The notes under the pieces are model-generated. The model saw only the letters and a list, made by a program, of their open reading frames with translations. It was not told where the DNA came from and did not search any database. A stretch of DNA of 64,000 bases, from the NCBI GenBank assembly GCA_937125395.1, contig CAKZLI010000026.1, positions 1 through 64,000 on the forward strand. Direction: 5' to 3'. Within the stretch, counting starts at the first letter, position 1; every line of letters begins with the position of its first letter. Of this stretch, positions 9,535-18,883 are shown in pieces. The translations under genes and the position numbers were made by a program. The stretch comes from an uncultured Glaciecola sp. GTDB taxonomy: Bacteria > Pseudomonadota > Gammaproteobacteria > Enterobacterales > Alteromonadaceae.

Positions 9535-9807
9535 ATGAGTTTATTGACTAATACCAAACCGATCAGCTATTTAAAATCACATGCATCGAGTATTGCTAAT
9601 GAGTTGAAAGAAGAGGGCGAGCACTACGTCATAACGCAAAACGGTGAGCCGGCAATGGTGGTCCAATCGGTTCATGAATATGAGCAAACTCAGGATACTT
9701 TGGCTATGTTAAAGATGATTGCGCAGAGCGAGCAAGATATCGTTAAAGGTGCAACAGTAAATGCTGATGATGTTATTGGTAACTTGAATAACCTCATCTC
9801 GAGCTAG
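9535..9807 (+). CDS. Phd/YefM family antitoxin without an adjacent toxin gene
   Basis: Protein of 90 residues of the Phd/YefM type. The N-terminal DNA-binding domain is recognisable in KPISYLKSHASSIANELKEE and HYVITQNGEPAMVVQSVHEY, and the C-terminal half is the helical region that normally neutralises a RelE/ParE or Doc toxin. The gene directly downstream (50 bp) is a NUDIX hydrolase, not a toxin, so it is an orphan antitoxin or serves as repressor for the following genes. No strong ribosome site is visible before the ATG. Confidence 0.85.
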   Translation: MSLLTNTKPISYLKSHASSIANELKEEGEHYVITQNGEPAMVVQSVHEYEQTQDTLAMLKMIAQSEQDIVKGATVNADDVIGNLNNLISS

Positions 9808-9857
9808 ACATCAATCATTCATCCGTTTATCCTGGAAAAAACGAAGATGTTTGGTAT

Positions 9858-10253
9858 ATGAAAAAAATTGAAGTCGTAGCAGCGATCATTACCTGTGGTG
9901 ATGACATATTATGTGTTCAGCGGGGCGCTGCTAAGTATGATTACATTGCAAATAAGTTTGAGTTTCCGGGTGGCAAAATAGAAGAGGGTGAAACCCCTGA
10001 CCAGGCAATTATTCGCGAGATCCAAGAAGAGCTGCATATCGCATTACCTGAAGTCACTTACTTTGCAACTATCGAGCACCAATATCCTGATTTTTATATT
10101 ACGATGCACGCCTATAAATGTCCGGTTATCACTAAAGACTTAACGCTCACCGAGCACATTTCACAGCAATGGTTACGACCTCATCAGCTTAATAGCTTAG
10201 ATTGGGCAGCTGCAGATATTCCTTTTGTTGAGCAGTTAATGGTAGGGAGTTAA
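9858..10253 (+). CDS. NUDIX hydrolase, MutT-like
   Basis: Protein of 131 residues with a full Nudix box: GGKIEEGETPDQAIIREIQEEL fits G-x5-E-x7-R-E-x2-E-E-x-G except that the final small residue is replaced by LHI. The N-terminus (VVAAIITCGDDILCVQRG) is MutT-like, so hydrolysis of a nucleoside di- or triphosphate such as 8-oxo-dGTP is likely. It lies 10 bp upstream of a large nuclease-helicase gene with which it must be cotranscribed. That linkage suggests a nucleotide-directed partner role rather than general housekeeping. Confidence 0.88.
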   Translation: MKKIEVVAAIITCGDDILCVQRGAAKYDYIANKFEFPGGKIEEGETPDQAIIREIQEELHIALPEVTYFATIEHQYPDFYITMHAYKCPVITKDLTLTEHISQQWLRPHQLNSLDWAAADIPFVEQLMVGS

Positions 10254-10263
10254 CACATAGTAA

Positions 10264-13155
10264 ATGCCTAATTCAAATCAGCTTTTCTGTGAACCCGCAC
10301 TGATCACCAATGATGAAAGCTCTAATTTGTTTATAGAGTTAAAAGCAGCATTTGCAGAATGTGAATTTTTTGAATTAAATGTCGCATTTATCTCTTATAG
10401 TGGTCTACAGATCATGCTCGATCTGCTACAAGCTGCTGATGATAGGGGAGTAAAAGGACGTATCATTACCTCAACATATCTTAATTTTACCGATCCTAAA
10501 GCCCTGAAAAAAATCCTCTCATTTAGCAAAATTGAACTGCGCATATTTATATCGAAAAGAACCCAAGGCTTTCATCCTAAAAGTTATATTTTTCATAATA
10601 AACAACACCATAAAATATTTGTAGGCTCTTCTAATATTACCAATAGTGCCTTAAAAAGTAATATCGAGTGGAATGTTAAAACCATTGATAATGCTGATTC
10701 ACCCTATGTTACAGCGATTACCAAAGAGTTTGCTCAATTATGGGGCGTATCATCACCGGCCACGATGGCATTGGTTGATGAATATGCCGCATATATTCAG
10801 TCACTAAAAGCCACATCAAAACAGCGGGACTTTATCCCTAATCGCACAATTACTCCTAATTCCATGCAACAAGAGGCGGTCAATAACCTCAAACGATTAC
10901 AGCTAGCTCATCACACCAAAGCCTTAGTTATTGCAGCAACTGGCAGTGGAAAGACCTACATGTCTGCGTTTGCGGCACGAGATTTTGGAGCGCTAAAGGT
11001 TTTATTTATTGTGCATCGTGAAAGTATTTTATTAGATGCGCAAACAACATTTGCCGCGGTATTTCATGGGCATCCTAAGCCACCTTCTCTTGGCTTATTC
11101 ACCGGTAAGACCAAAGAGCTAAATACCGATTATCTATTTGGTACTAACTTATCCATTGCCAAACACTTGCAAAAATTCAGCCCAGATGCATTTGATTTTA
11201 TTGTGATTGATGAAGCGCATCATGTGACTAGCCAGTCTTACCAAGATATTATTACCTATTTTAAGCCAAAATTTTTGTTGGGTATGACAGCCACACCAGA
11301 GCGGGGTGATGCCGTTAATATTTATCACACGTTTGATAATAATATTGCCACTGAGATCCGTTTGCGCGAAGCATTAGATAAAGATTTAGTCGTCCCATTT
11401 CATTATTATGGCGTGTCAGATGTCAAAGGACTAGATTATCAAGAGACAGATTTAACAGATATTGCAAAATTAGCTAAACTGCTGCAAACCCATCGTCGGG
11501 TAGAATATATAGTTCAGCAGATGCAATTCTATGATTTTGACGGGGATAAACTCAAATGCCTGGGCTTTTGTGTCAATATCGAACATGCACAATACATGGC
11601 TGAGCAATTTAATTGTATTGGTATTAATGCGGTTGCATTAACTGGGACGGACTCAGAATCTGTTCGCCAACAAATGATGCATGATATCCAAGATGATGCG
11701 CATGAGTTACAAGTGATATTTACGGTTGATATTTTTAATGAAGGGGTCGATATCCCTTCAATTAATTTAGTGTTGATGTTACGTCCAACCCAATCGCCTA
11801 TTATATTTTTGCAACAATTAGGGCGAGGCTTACGGCATTTTCCAGACAAAGCATTCCTAACCGTATTAGATTTTATTGGTAATCACGAACGCAGTTTTAT
11901 GATTGCAATTGCACTTTATGGCAAACGGATAATCGATAAAGACAGTTTGAAAGTTGCGGTTAATAATGATTTTCAATCAATACCCGGTTGTACTCATATT
12001 CAGTTAGACCCCATTGCTAAAGACTATATTTTATCGCAGTTAGAAAATGAAAATTTTAATTCGGCAAAGTATTTATATCTTGAATACAACACGTTTAAAT
12101 TAATGTGTCACAACCGAATACCTATGCTGATGGATTATGTCTTAACTGATGGTGCACCTGATCCAGTTCGTTTTTTACAAAAGTACCATACCTATATTCA
12201 TTTTTTACAAAGAATCGAAAAGGAAACTCCTGAGATACAAGCATTGTTTGCTCATCAACATTTTATGCAAATATATCGGTTTGTTTGTGATCATCTGCCT
12301 GCAAAGCGAATAACTGAACTGTATATTTTACGTGAGCTTATACAGCAGCCAAGTGTATCTGTATTCGATATAAAACAAGGCTTGCATCGAGATGGAATAA
12401 AAGTGTCATCGGCAGAGATAATATTTGCATTTAGGTATTTGGCGGGGGAGTTTTTTGATTCAGTTGATCTTAACAAATACCCTACGTTAGGCACCCATAG
12501 CAATAGCCACTTGGCGGAAAATGAACTTGTCATACTTGATCAAATCGCCGAGGCATCTCCTTCATTTACCCATTCTGAAATCTGCTTTAACGCATCATCT
12601 TTATGGCAAGCTGCTTTAATAGGGAAGGCAGAAAAAACCTGGTTACTCGATGCGTTAGATTATGGGATCGCTCGTTATCATGATGAAATGATTAATAAGA
12701 TAACACCTGAACATTATCTTGGACTCTATGCACAATACAATATGCGCGATGTGGCTTTTGCGTCACAATATACCAAAAAGCACTCTGCGTTTAGAGGACA
12801 AGGATTATTAAAAAATGGCACTGACTATTTTTTATTTATCGAACTACACAAAGCAGAAAAAGCGATTCAATATAAAGATAAAATTATCTCATCGACTCAG
12901 CTGCAATGGGATAGTCCATCCGATAAACGACCTGATAGTGGCGATGGCGAAAAACTCGTAAAACATCATACCTATGGCATTAAATTGCATGTATTTGTTC
13001 GTAAATTTAAAAAAATCGATGGGGTTACACAGCCATATATATATATTGGACCAGCTAATGTATTGTCATCTGAAGGACAAAAACCGATGACAATGCAGTT
13101 ACAACTTCATACTCCTCTTGTGCCTTATTTGTATCATGAGCTGACGGGTAGCTGA
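10264..13155 (+). CDS. PLD-like nuclease / DEAH helicase / DUF3427 protein
   Basis: Multidomain protein of 963 residues. Residues about 1-165 form an HKD/phospholipase-D-like domain (COG3886 type) with HPK at 104-106 and GSSNIT at 121-126; the usual acidic HKD residue is His, as I recall for this subgroup. The superfamily 2 helicase core follows: Walker A ATGSGKT (K230), DEAH (316-319), MTATPERGD, and motif VI QQLGRGLRH (517-525). The C-terminal region, roughly 650-963, matches DUF3427 and ends with a VRKFKK...YIGPANVL segment. Such proteins are often found in variable, defence-rich loci. It is translated 10 bp after the NUDIX gene. Function as an antiviral or repair effector is inference. 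Confidence 0.88.
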   Translation: MPNSNQLFCEPALITNDESSNLFIELKAAFAECEFFELNVAFISYSGLQIMLDLLQAADDRGVKGRIITSTYLNFTDPKALKKILSFSKIELRIFISKRTQGFHPKSYIFHNKQHHKIFVGSSNITNSALKSNIEWNVKTIDNADSPYVTAITKEFAQLWGVSSPATMALVDEYAAYIQSLKATSKQRDFIPNRTITPNSMQQEAVNNLKRLQLAHHTKALVIAATGSGKTYMSAFAARDFGALKVLFIVHRESILLDAQTTFAAVFHGHPKPPSLGLFTGKTKELNTDYLFGTNLSIAKHLQKFSPDAFDFIVIDEAHHVTSQSYQDIITYFKPKFLLGMTATPERGDAVNIYHTFDNNIATEIRLREALDKDLVVPFHYYGVSDVKGLDYQETDLTDIAKLAKLLQTHRRVEYIVQQMQFYDFDGDKLKCLGFCVNIEHAQYMAEQFNCIGINAVALTGTDSESVRQQMMHDIQDDAHELQVIFTVDIFNEGVDIPSINLVLMLRPTQSPIIFLQQLGRGLRHFPDKAFLTVLDFIGNHERSFMIAIALYGKRIIDKDSLKVAVNNDFQSIPGCTHIQLDPIAKDYILSQLENENFNSAKYLYLEYNTFKLMCHNRIPMLMDYVLTDGAPDPVRFLQKYHTYIHFLQRIEKETPEIQALFAHQHFMQIYRFVCDHLPAKRITELYILRELIQQPSVSVFDIKQGLHRDGIKVSSAEIIFAFRYLAGEFFDSVDLNKYPTLGTHSNSHLAENELVILDQIAEASPSFTHSEICFNASSLWQAALIGKAEKTWLLDALDYGIARYHDEMINKITPEHYLGLYAQYNMRDVAFASQYTKKHSAFRGQGLLKNGTDYFLFIELHKAEKAIQYKDKIISSTQLQWDSPSDKRPDSGDGEKLVKHHTYGIKLHVFVRKFKKIDGVTQPYIYIGPANVLSSEGQKPMTMQLQLHTPLVPYLYHELTGS

Positions 13156-13315
13156 ACTCGCTTAATCATCTTTTCTTTTCTCATATCACTTTCTGAACTA
13201 ATGGTCAGCAGAAATCATTTGTGATTAATGTAATAGTCTTTCCCTTACTAAATATTCAGGACCACTAACTCAGAGTCACTAAGAGAGGTACACATGTTAT
13301 TTTTATATGCAAAAG

Positions 13316-13349
13316 TTGACATCTATTATGTTATTTCCCATAATGGGAA
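13316..13349 (+). promoter_or_regulatory. higBA promoter with operator over the -10 element
   Basis: A consensus -35 TTGACA (13316-13321) is followed at exactly 17 bp by CATAAT (13339-13344). The -10 lies inside a perfect 15-bp palindrome TTCCCATAATGGGAA (13335-13349). This is the layout expected for HigA-mediated autorepression. The HigB ATG is at 13362, so the predicted leader is only about 10-12 nt and has no clear Shine-Dalgarno sequence. Confidence 0.75.
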
Positions 13350-13361
13350 TTCTGGTTTGTT

Positions 13362-13661
13362 ATGAGGATCATAGCCATAAAAACATTACGGTTGTTTTGG
13401 GAAGATCCTAAGTATCGAGAAACAGAACAATCATTAAAAGCATGGTTTGATGAAGCTAAAAATGCACAATGGCGAACACCACACGATATCAAATCTAAGT
13501 ATAGAAACGCGAGTTTTGTTCATGACAATCGCGTTGTTTTTAATATTTGTGGAAATAAATACCGGTTAATTACTGCCATAAAATATGACTCAGGAATTGT
13601 ATTTATTCGCTTTATAGGTACACACAAACAATATAATGAAATTGATGCTGCGACTATCTAA
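13362..13661 (+). CDS. higB: HigB-type mRNA interferase toxin
   Basis: Toxin of 99 residues in the HigB_toxin (RelE fold) family, which cleaves mRNA on the ribosome. Family features are the N-terminal RIIAIKTLRLFWEDP, the central FNICGNKYRLITAIKYD, and the terminal FIGTHKQYNEIDA, which carries the conserved His-x-x-Tyr. It lies upstream of its antitoxin, the order typical of higBA, with 9 bp between the genes. Very short leader and weak ribosome site may keep translation low. Confidence 0.92.
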   Translation: MRIIAIKTLRLFWEDPKYRETEQSLKAWFDEAKNAQWRTPHDIKSKYRNASFVHDNRVVFNICGNKYRLITAIKYDSGIVFIRFIGTHKQYNEIDAATI

Positions 13662-13670
13662 GGTGATAAG

Positions 13671-14042
13671 ATGAATATAAACCCCATAAAAAATGAACAG
13701 GATTATCAACAGTCACTCATCGAAGTGGAGAAGTTATGGGAAGCCGAACCTGGTTCTGAAGCTCATGATAAACTAGATATACTCGTTACGTTAATTGAGG
13801 CATTTGAGAAAAAGCAGTATTTTATCGATTTACCAGATCCTATTGCGGCGATAAAATTTCGCATGGAACAAGAAGGTTTAGTCGCTGCGGATTTAGTTCC
13901 AATTTTTGGACAACGTAGTCGAGTATCTGAAGTGTTGAATCGTAAACGAAAATTAAGTATGAGCATGATCCGCAGTTTACATACTCAATTAAATATTCCA
14001 CTTGAGAGCTTAATTATGGATTATCAATTAGCTTCAAGCTAA
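13671..14042 (+). CDS. higA: HigA-type antitoxin / HTH regulator
   Basis: Antitoxin of 123 residues (COG5499). It has an N-terminal helical toxin-binding part and a C-terminal HTH in which RMEQEGLVAADLVPIFGQRS and VSEVLNRKRKLSMSM are the diagnostic segments. It neutralises HigB and should bind the palindrome upstream of higB. A GGTGATAAG ribosome site precedes the ATG. The gene is convergent with the flavin reductase gene, with only 8 bp between their ends. Confidence 0.92.
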   Translation: MNINPIKNEQDYQQSLIEVEKLWEAEPGSEAHDKLDILVTLIEAFEKKQYFIDLPDPIAAIKFRMEQEGLVAADLVPIFGQRSRVSEVLNRKRKLSMSMIRSLHTQLNIPLESLIMDYQLASS

Positions 14043-14050
14043 TTGAAATA

Positions 14051-14662
14051 CTAATCCGGCCTCACCTTACTAAACACCAATCCCAAGTCAGCATATTGTG
14101 CTGCGCCTAGTCGCGCCAAAGGATTAACAGCCAACGCATCGATAGTCATTCGACCGTTTTTTTCGTCCACCACACGATCATCAACATACAAGGATAGCGC
14201 TTCGACAAACACTATTTGCTGTGGGGTATTACCGATCTCTTGAGTGCTATGTACTTTGCAATGATAGGCAATTGGGCAGTCTTTGATACGAGGAAGTGGC
14301 CAATCTTGATGGTCGGTTAACGCTATATTACTGGCGGTGACTTCACTATCACCATACGCGATGCTAGCTGCCGTTTGAGTAACAACTTCTGCTTGCGCGG
14401 CATGCGCGATATGCACAATACATTCAGCGCCTACCTGTAAATTGGTCACCGTATCTTTGGACGAGCCGTCGGGCTTTTTTCCCATCGACAACATCATCAA
14501 GGGAGGATCGCTACAGACCGCATTAAAATAAGAAAAGGGCGCTAAATTATGCGACTTATCTTCATTAATGCTTAACACCCAAGCGATAGGTCTTGGGATA
14601 ATGGTTTGGGTCATTAGATGGTAGACACGACTACTATTTAGTGATGATAAATCGATATGCAT
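14051..14662 (-). CDS. Flavin reductase-like FMN-binding protein
   Basis: Protein of 203 residues with the flavin reductase-like split barrel. The start MHIDLSSLNSSRVYHLMTQT and the motif PRPIAWVLSINEDKSHNLAP, followed by SYFNAVCSDPPLMM, are typical of the FMN-binding group (flavoredoxin and 'flavin reductase family' proteins). Reaction probably involves NAD(P)H-dependent FMN reduction or FMN storage. It is transcribed away from hrpB with 152 bp between the starts. Confidence 0.85.
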   Translation of the reverse strand: MHIDLSSLNSSRVYHLMTQTIIPRPIAWVLSINEDKSHNLAPFSYFNAVCSDPPLMMLSMGKKPDGSSKDTVTNLQVGAECIVHIAHAAQAEVVTQTAASIAYGDSEVTASNIALTDHQDWPLPRIKDCPIAYHCKVHSTQEIGNTPQQIVFVEALSLYVDDRVVDEKNGRMTIDALAVNPLARLGAAQYADLGLVFSKVRPD

Positions 14663-14814
14663 CTCAATGCCTTATGATATGAAATTGCTTTAGGAATAGC
14701 ACAATATACGCTTTCTAGGTTGCTAAGCGCAAACATACCGTTATGAGGCTGTATCATGGTAATATATGGCACATTATAGTTCATGTTGAATAGCCTTATG
14801 GTTGATGCCTAACG

Positions 14815-17466
14815 ATGTCATTTAATCAATTACCGATCCACACAGTGATGCCGGAGCTTCAAGCTGCGCTGACTGAACATTCAGCTGTTGTATTAGCTGC
14901 GCAACCTGGTGCCGGTAAATCAACTCAAGTACCGTTGGCGTTTCTTCAGTGTGAATGGCTTAATAGTCTTTCATCTGACTCTGCCAAAAAAACCATCATG
15001 CTCGAACCAAGACGAGTAGCAGTCAAAGCGATTGCACAATTTTTGGCACAGCAGTTAGGAGAGCCGGTGGGGAAAACCATCGGTTATCAAATCCGCAATG
15101 AACGAAAAATCAGTACAGACACTCGAATTGAAATCATCACCGAAGGGATTTTGACGCGCCGATTACAATCAGATCCAGAACTAGCGGATGTCGGATTGAT
15201 CATCTTTGATGAATTTCATGAACGCGCCCTGCAAGCGGATTTAGCATTAATGTTGTGTGGTGAAGTACAACAAAGCCTGCGTGATGATTTACGTCTATTA
15301 GTTATGTCTGCGACGATGGACACCGAGGCTGTTTCTGCGTATTTGGACAATGCACCTGTCATCTTATGCCAAGGCCGAACACATCCTGTCGCCATTGAAT
15401 ACTTAGATGCTAGTTCGACCAACCAGCCCTCTTTGCGATTAAGCTCACCTAATCGAACACAACGAGGCCAATCCTTATCGCAACACAGAACCATGAATAA
15501 TTCTATGTTGGCTGAACTGTGTGAGCGGGCGATGATCGAAATACTCAAGACGCCACTAACCGGCGATGTTTTGGTATTTTTACCCAGCCAAGGGGCGATC
15601 CATCAGACGTACTCCCAACTTAAAACGCTTGCTACCAGTCATAATGTATCGCTGTATAAGCTCTATGGTGCTATGCCTTTGTCTGAACAAGAGACCGTGT
15701 TACGCGATGAACCACACAATCGTTATCGAGTTATTTTAGCAACCAACATTGCTGAAACCAGTTTGACTATTCCCGGCGTTACGTGGGTGATAGACAGCGG
15801 CTTAGAAAAAGTATCTGTATTTGATCCCAAAAGTGGACTATCAAAACTAGTCACTCAACGCATTGCTTTATCGTCTGCGAATCAACGCGCGGGTCGAGCC
15901 GGGCGGGTTCAAGCTGGACGTTGCCTTAGGTTGTGGAATGAATCACAACAACAACGTTTAGCAGAGTTTGCGCCGTTAACCATCGAGCGTGATGATTTAT
16001 CCTCATTGGTACTCGATCTTAGTGCGTGGGGGATTACCGATCCTCGTCTTGCTCAATGGTTAAACCCACCACCACATGCACACATTCAACAGGCACAAAC
16101 GCTCAATATAGCTTTGGGATTACAAGTACCTCAAGGGGGGATTACGGAGCGTGGACGAGCGGTTTTATCGTTGGGGGTAGATCCGCGGTTAGGCGCGATA
16201 ATGCTCAGTGCAACTGAATCGATTGCTCACTTACAACAGCCTACCGAGAGCGATAAAGCGCGTATTGCTTTAGCTGCTATCATCGCAGCCTTGTTGTCTG
16301 AACGTGATGTAGGGCAATCAGGTGATGGTATCGATTTACTTACCCGTATTGAGTTGGTGATGGCTGCGCTATCTCAAAAAAATCGACCCACAGGTACGTT
16401 GCTGCACGTAATTCAGTTGGCGCAGCGCCTTTGTGTTCGGCTTGTACCAAATATAGGGAAAGACTTACATGCCGTATTTAATTTGAGCGATATAGCTAGT
16501 CATACCGCAAATTTATGTGCGGCTGGTTTTCCTGATAGGGTGGCCAAACGTCGGTCACTGACTCCTAATAATCCGATTTTATTCACCCTAGCCAATGGTC
16601 GTGGGGTGAGCATGCCTGAAACAGATCATTTAGCACAATCATTGTGGTGTATTGTTTTGGACGCGGATGGTCAACAAAAAGACGGTCGCGTTTATTTAGC
16701 GACAGCTATTGATGTGTCACAAGTTGAAGATCTCCCATTCATTACTCAGCAAAATCGGTATCGATATGATGCCAAAACCAATAAAATTCAAGCTCGCCAG
16801 CAATGGTTATATCAACAATTAATCGTACGAGAATCGGTGTTAAGTCGCATTCCTGATAACGAAAAAAACCTGTGTTTTAAACACGTTATTCAAGATCAGG
16901 GGTTAACATTTTTAGCGTGGGATGCACGGTGTGAGAATTGGTTACAACGCGTGACTTGGCTGGCACTACAATGTCCTGATATGCTCCCTCATTTAACGCA
17001 TGAGAGCTTACTCAACACTCTTGATAATTGGTTGTTACCTTATTGTACGAAGGTGCAAACAATCCGGCAATTGCAGGCTTTACCTGTGTTTGATTTGTTA
17101 CAAGCAAACCTAGATTATGGGCAACAACAAAGCTTAAATAAAGAGGCGCCAACGCATTATATCGCCCCAAGTGGCAAGAGGTGTGTGATTACTTACTCAC
17201 CTTATCAGTCACCAGCAGTGCATGTTGTATTGCAGGAAGTATTTGGTGAGCTGAGTTCACCAGTATTAGCGCAAGGACAGGTAGCGTTATGTTTTACCTT
17301 GTTATCACCGGCGCAGAGGCCATTACAAACAACCAGTGATTTGGCACATTTTTGGCGTCACTCTTACTTTGATGTACGCAAAGATATGAAAGGCCGATAT
17401 CCTAGACATCGCTGGCCAGAAGAACCGTTATTAGCTCAACCTGGCAGATCAATCAAACCGAAATAA
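14815..17466 (+). CDS. hrpB: ATP-dependent RNA helicase HrpB
   Basis: DExH-box helicase of 883 residues, somewhat longer than E. coli HrpB (about 809). Motifs in order: Walker A QPGAGKST, EPRRVAVKA, DEFHER, SATMD, NIAETSLTIPGVTWVIDSG and QRAGRAGR. The C-terminal HrpB-specific domain ends with the conserved RKDMKGRYPRHRWPEEPL. A loop enriched in Ser and Arg around residues 200-225 (between SATMD and the helicase C domain) accounts for some extra length. Cellular role of HrpB is not firmly known; RNA remodelling is assumed. Confidence 0.95.
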   Translation: MSFNQLPIHTVMPELQAALTEHSAVVLAAQPGAGKSTQVPLAFLQCEWLNSLSSDSAKKTIMLEPRRVAVKAIAQFLAQQLGEPVGKTIGYQIRNERKISTDTRIEIITEGILTRRLQSDPELADVGLIIFDEFHERALQADLALMLCGEVQQSLRDDLRLLVMSATMDTEAVSAYLDNAPVILCQGRTHPVAIEYLDASSTNQPSLRLSSPNRTQRGQSLSQHRTMNNSMLAELCERAMIEILKTPLTGDVLVFLPSQGAIHQTYSQLKTLATSHNVSLYKLYGAMPLSEQETVLRDEPHNRYRVILATNIAETSLTIPGVTWVIDSGLEKVSVFDPKSGLSKLVTQRIALSSANQRAGRAGRVQAGRCLRLWNESQQQRLAEFAPLTIERDDLSSLVLDLSAWGITDPRLAQWLNPPPHAHIQQAQTLNIALGLQVPQGGITERGRAVLSLGVDPRLGAIMLSATESIAHLQQPTESDKARIALAAIIAALLSERDVGQSGDGIDLLTRIELVMAALSQKNRPTGTLLHVIQLAQRLCVRLVPNIGKDLHAVFNLSDIASHTANLCAAGFPDRVAKRRSLTPNNPILFTLANGRGVSMPETDHLAQSLWCIVLDADGQQKDGRVYLATAIDVSQVEDLPFITQQNRYRYDAKTNKIQARQQWLYQQLIVRESVLSRIPDNEKNLCFKHVIQDQGLTFLAWDARCENWLQRVTWLALQCPDMLPHLTHESLLNTLDNWLLPYCTKVQTIRQLQALPVFDLLQANLDYGQQQSLNKEAPTHYIAPSGKRCVITYSPYQSPAVHVVLQEVFGELSSPVLAQGQVALCFTLLSPAQRPLQTTSDLAHFWRHSYFDVRKDMKGRYPRHRWPEEPLLAQPGRSIKPK

Positions 17467-17477
17467 ATGAATCCGGT

Positions 17478-17819
17478 TTAACGGATTGCTAACAGTAAAC
17501 AGTCTTCCATTTTTTTGAAATATTTATCAGCTAATGGAGTGGGTAAAATGTATTTGATGCGTTTATCGTTGTCGTCATTTTTAAGTGTGATCATATTTTT
17601 GCTCAGCAGTGTTTTAATCCGTCGGTGACTGGTTCGTTCCGATGTACCAGGAAGCATATTAGCAATTTCGGTGACGGATATTTTGATATCGCTATACCAC
17701 ACGCTACCACACACATTTAATAGCCGTTCCTCTACCGAATCAAGTTCAGGAAAAGAAGGTAAGCTTTGGATCGCTTGAGCCAAATGTAAAAATTTAAAAT
17801 ACGTATTATTTTGTTCCAT
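17478..17819 (-). CDS. Winged-helix (MarR-like) regulator
   Basis: Small DNA-binding protein of 113 residues. A wHTH can be read in ISVTEIANMLPGTSERTSHRRIKTL (in two parts: ISVTEIANMLPGTSER, then TSHRRIKTLL) with the wing KNDDNDKRIKYILPT. A short N-terminal helix and C-terminal helix would dimerise. It lacks the length of a classical MarR protein (about 140) but the arrangement is similar. It is convergent with hrpB and has its own promoter region at 17820-17871. Target unknown. Confidence 0.65.
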   Translation of the reverse strand: MEQNNTYFKFLHLAQAIQSLPSFPELDSVEERLLNVCGSVWYSDIKISVTEIANMLPGTSERTSHRRIKTLLSKNMITLKNDDNDKRIKYILPTPLADKYFKKMEDCLLLAIR

Positions 17820-17871
17820 AACACTTTGTTACTCATATTTTCTAACACACGTAGTAAAGTATAATCACAGA

Positions 17872-18879
17872 TTAATAAATAGCTAAGTTTGTTTGCTCAT
17901 CACTAAAAGCATTGCGTTTAGCGTGTTGTGGAGACCAACCCACTAAAAATCGCTCAAAATCAGCCCATGCTACGCACACTAACTGACACCATTGTTGGCG
18001 TAGTTCAGTTAATTGATGCTCGCTTAACGATGCACCTATCGCAATCGTGAGATGGTCAAAATATTCAGCGATTAAACCCTCACTGTAACGTGTTAAATCA
18101 TCGCTATCGAATGCACTACTAAGTAAATACACCACATCAATAATCCCCACACCTGTGCCGCAATATTGAAAATCCACCGCAGCAATATTCGGGTCATGAT
18201 CCGGAGCTTGGTGAAAGCAAAAATTAGCCAGTTTGGCGTCGCCATGAATAATTGTTTGGTATTGGCATGCCCTGAGTCGCTTATCAAGTTCGTGTGCAGC
18301 TTCTTTTAACGGAGAGTCGGGCATCGCGTTGAATTCATCAGGACGGGTTGCCAAATGCCAGTAATTACCTTGTGGCCAAAGTGACGTTTGCTGAGGTTGA
18401 ATAAAGCGACCATGAAAATAAGCAAGCCAACGGATCACGTCACGCACGTGTTTGATTCGTTGTTGTGGTGTGACGTATTTGGTTAAGTGCAGCCCGTGGC
18501 GTTGGTCAAAGCCTGCAGCATCCAGATCCTCTAATAATAACCATAATCCATCATTATCAGAGCGGCTTGATAGTAGCCGAGGGACACGACAATGATGATC
18601 TGTTAAGTGCGCATAATCACAATAAAATTGTCGTTCATTTTGGTATGAAGCAATTTTACGTTGATGTGAAAAAGTCGAACTCCAACCGCGAGGGTGTACA
18701 ATACAGCCGGATGCATACGCCTGTAAATCAATGTGTTTTAGGATCACCGGTTCGTTGTCGATATAATACCGGGCAAGCTCACCATAACCACTCCACAGCG
18801 CTTGGATAACATGTGATTTGCGGATCTGTTTGCCTGGAAAAAGTGTGGTGAGTGTCTCGAATAAATTAGGTTGGTTCAT
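17872..18879 (-). CDS. Phosphotransferase of the APH / ecdysteroid-kinase-like family
   Basis: Protein-kinase-fold phosphotransferase of 335 residues. The catalytic loop is IIHGDAKLANFCF (Asp as base, Asn as metal ligand) and the metal motif is AAVDFQYCGTG. The N-lobe contains EPVILKHID, in which Lys would contact ATP, and LLLEDLDAAGFD as hinge. Bacterial members phosphorylate small molecules, but the substrate here is unknown. It is the second gene of a probable operon, 4 nt after the DTW gene. Confidence 0.8.
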   Translation of the reverse strand: MNQPNLFETLTTLFPGKQIRKSHVIQALWSGYGELARYYIDNEPVILKHIDLQAYASGCIVHPRGWSSTFSHQRKIASYQNERQFYCDYAHLTDHHCRVPRLLSSRSDNDGLWLLLEDLDAAGFDQRHGLHLTKYVTPQQRIKHVRDVIRWLAYFHGRFIQPQQTSLWPQGNYWHLATRPDEFNAMPDSPLKEAAHELDKRLRACQYQTIIHGDAKLANFCFHQAPDHDPNIAAVDFQYCGTGVGIIDVVYLLSSAFDSDDLTRYSEGLIAEYFDHLTIAIGASLSEHQLTELRQQWCQLVCVAWADFERFLVGWSPQHAKRNAFSDEQTNLAIY

Positions 18880-18883
18880 AAGG

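Noticed and set aside
17470..17487. AATCCG/CGGATT stem after hrpB as a terminator
   Set aside because: Short stem overlapping the end of the convergent regulator gene and lacking a T tract.
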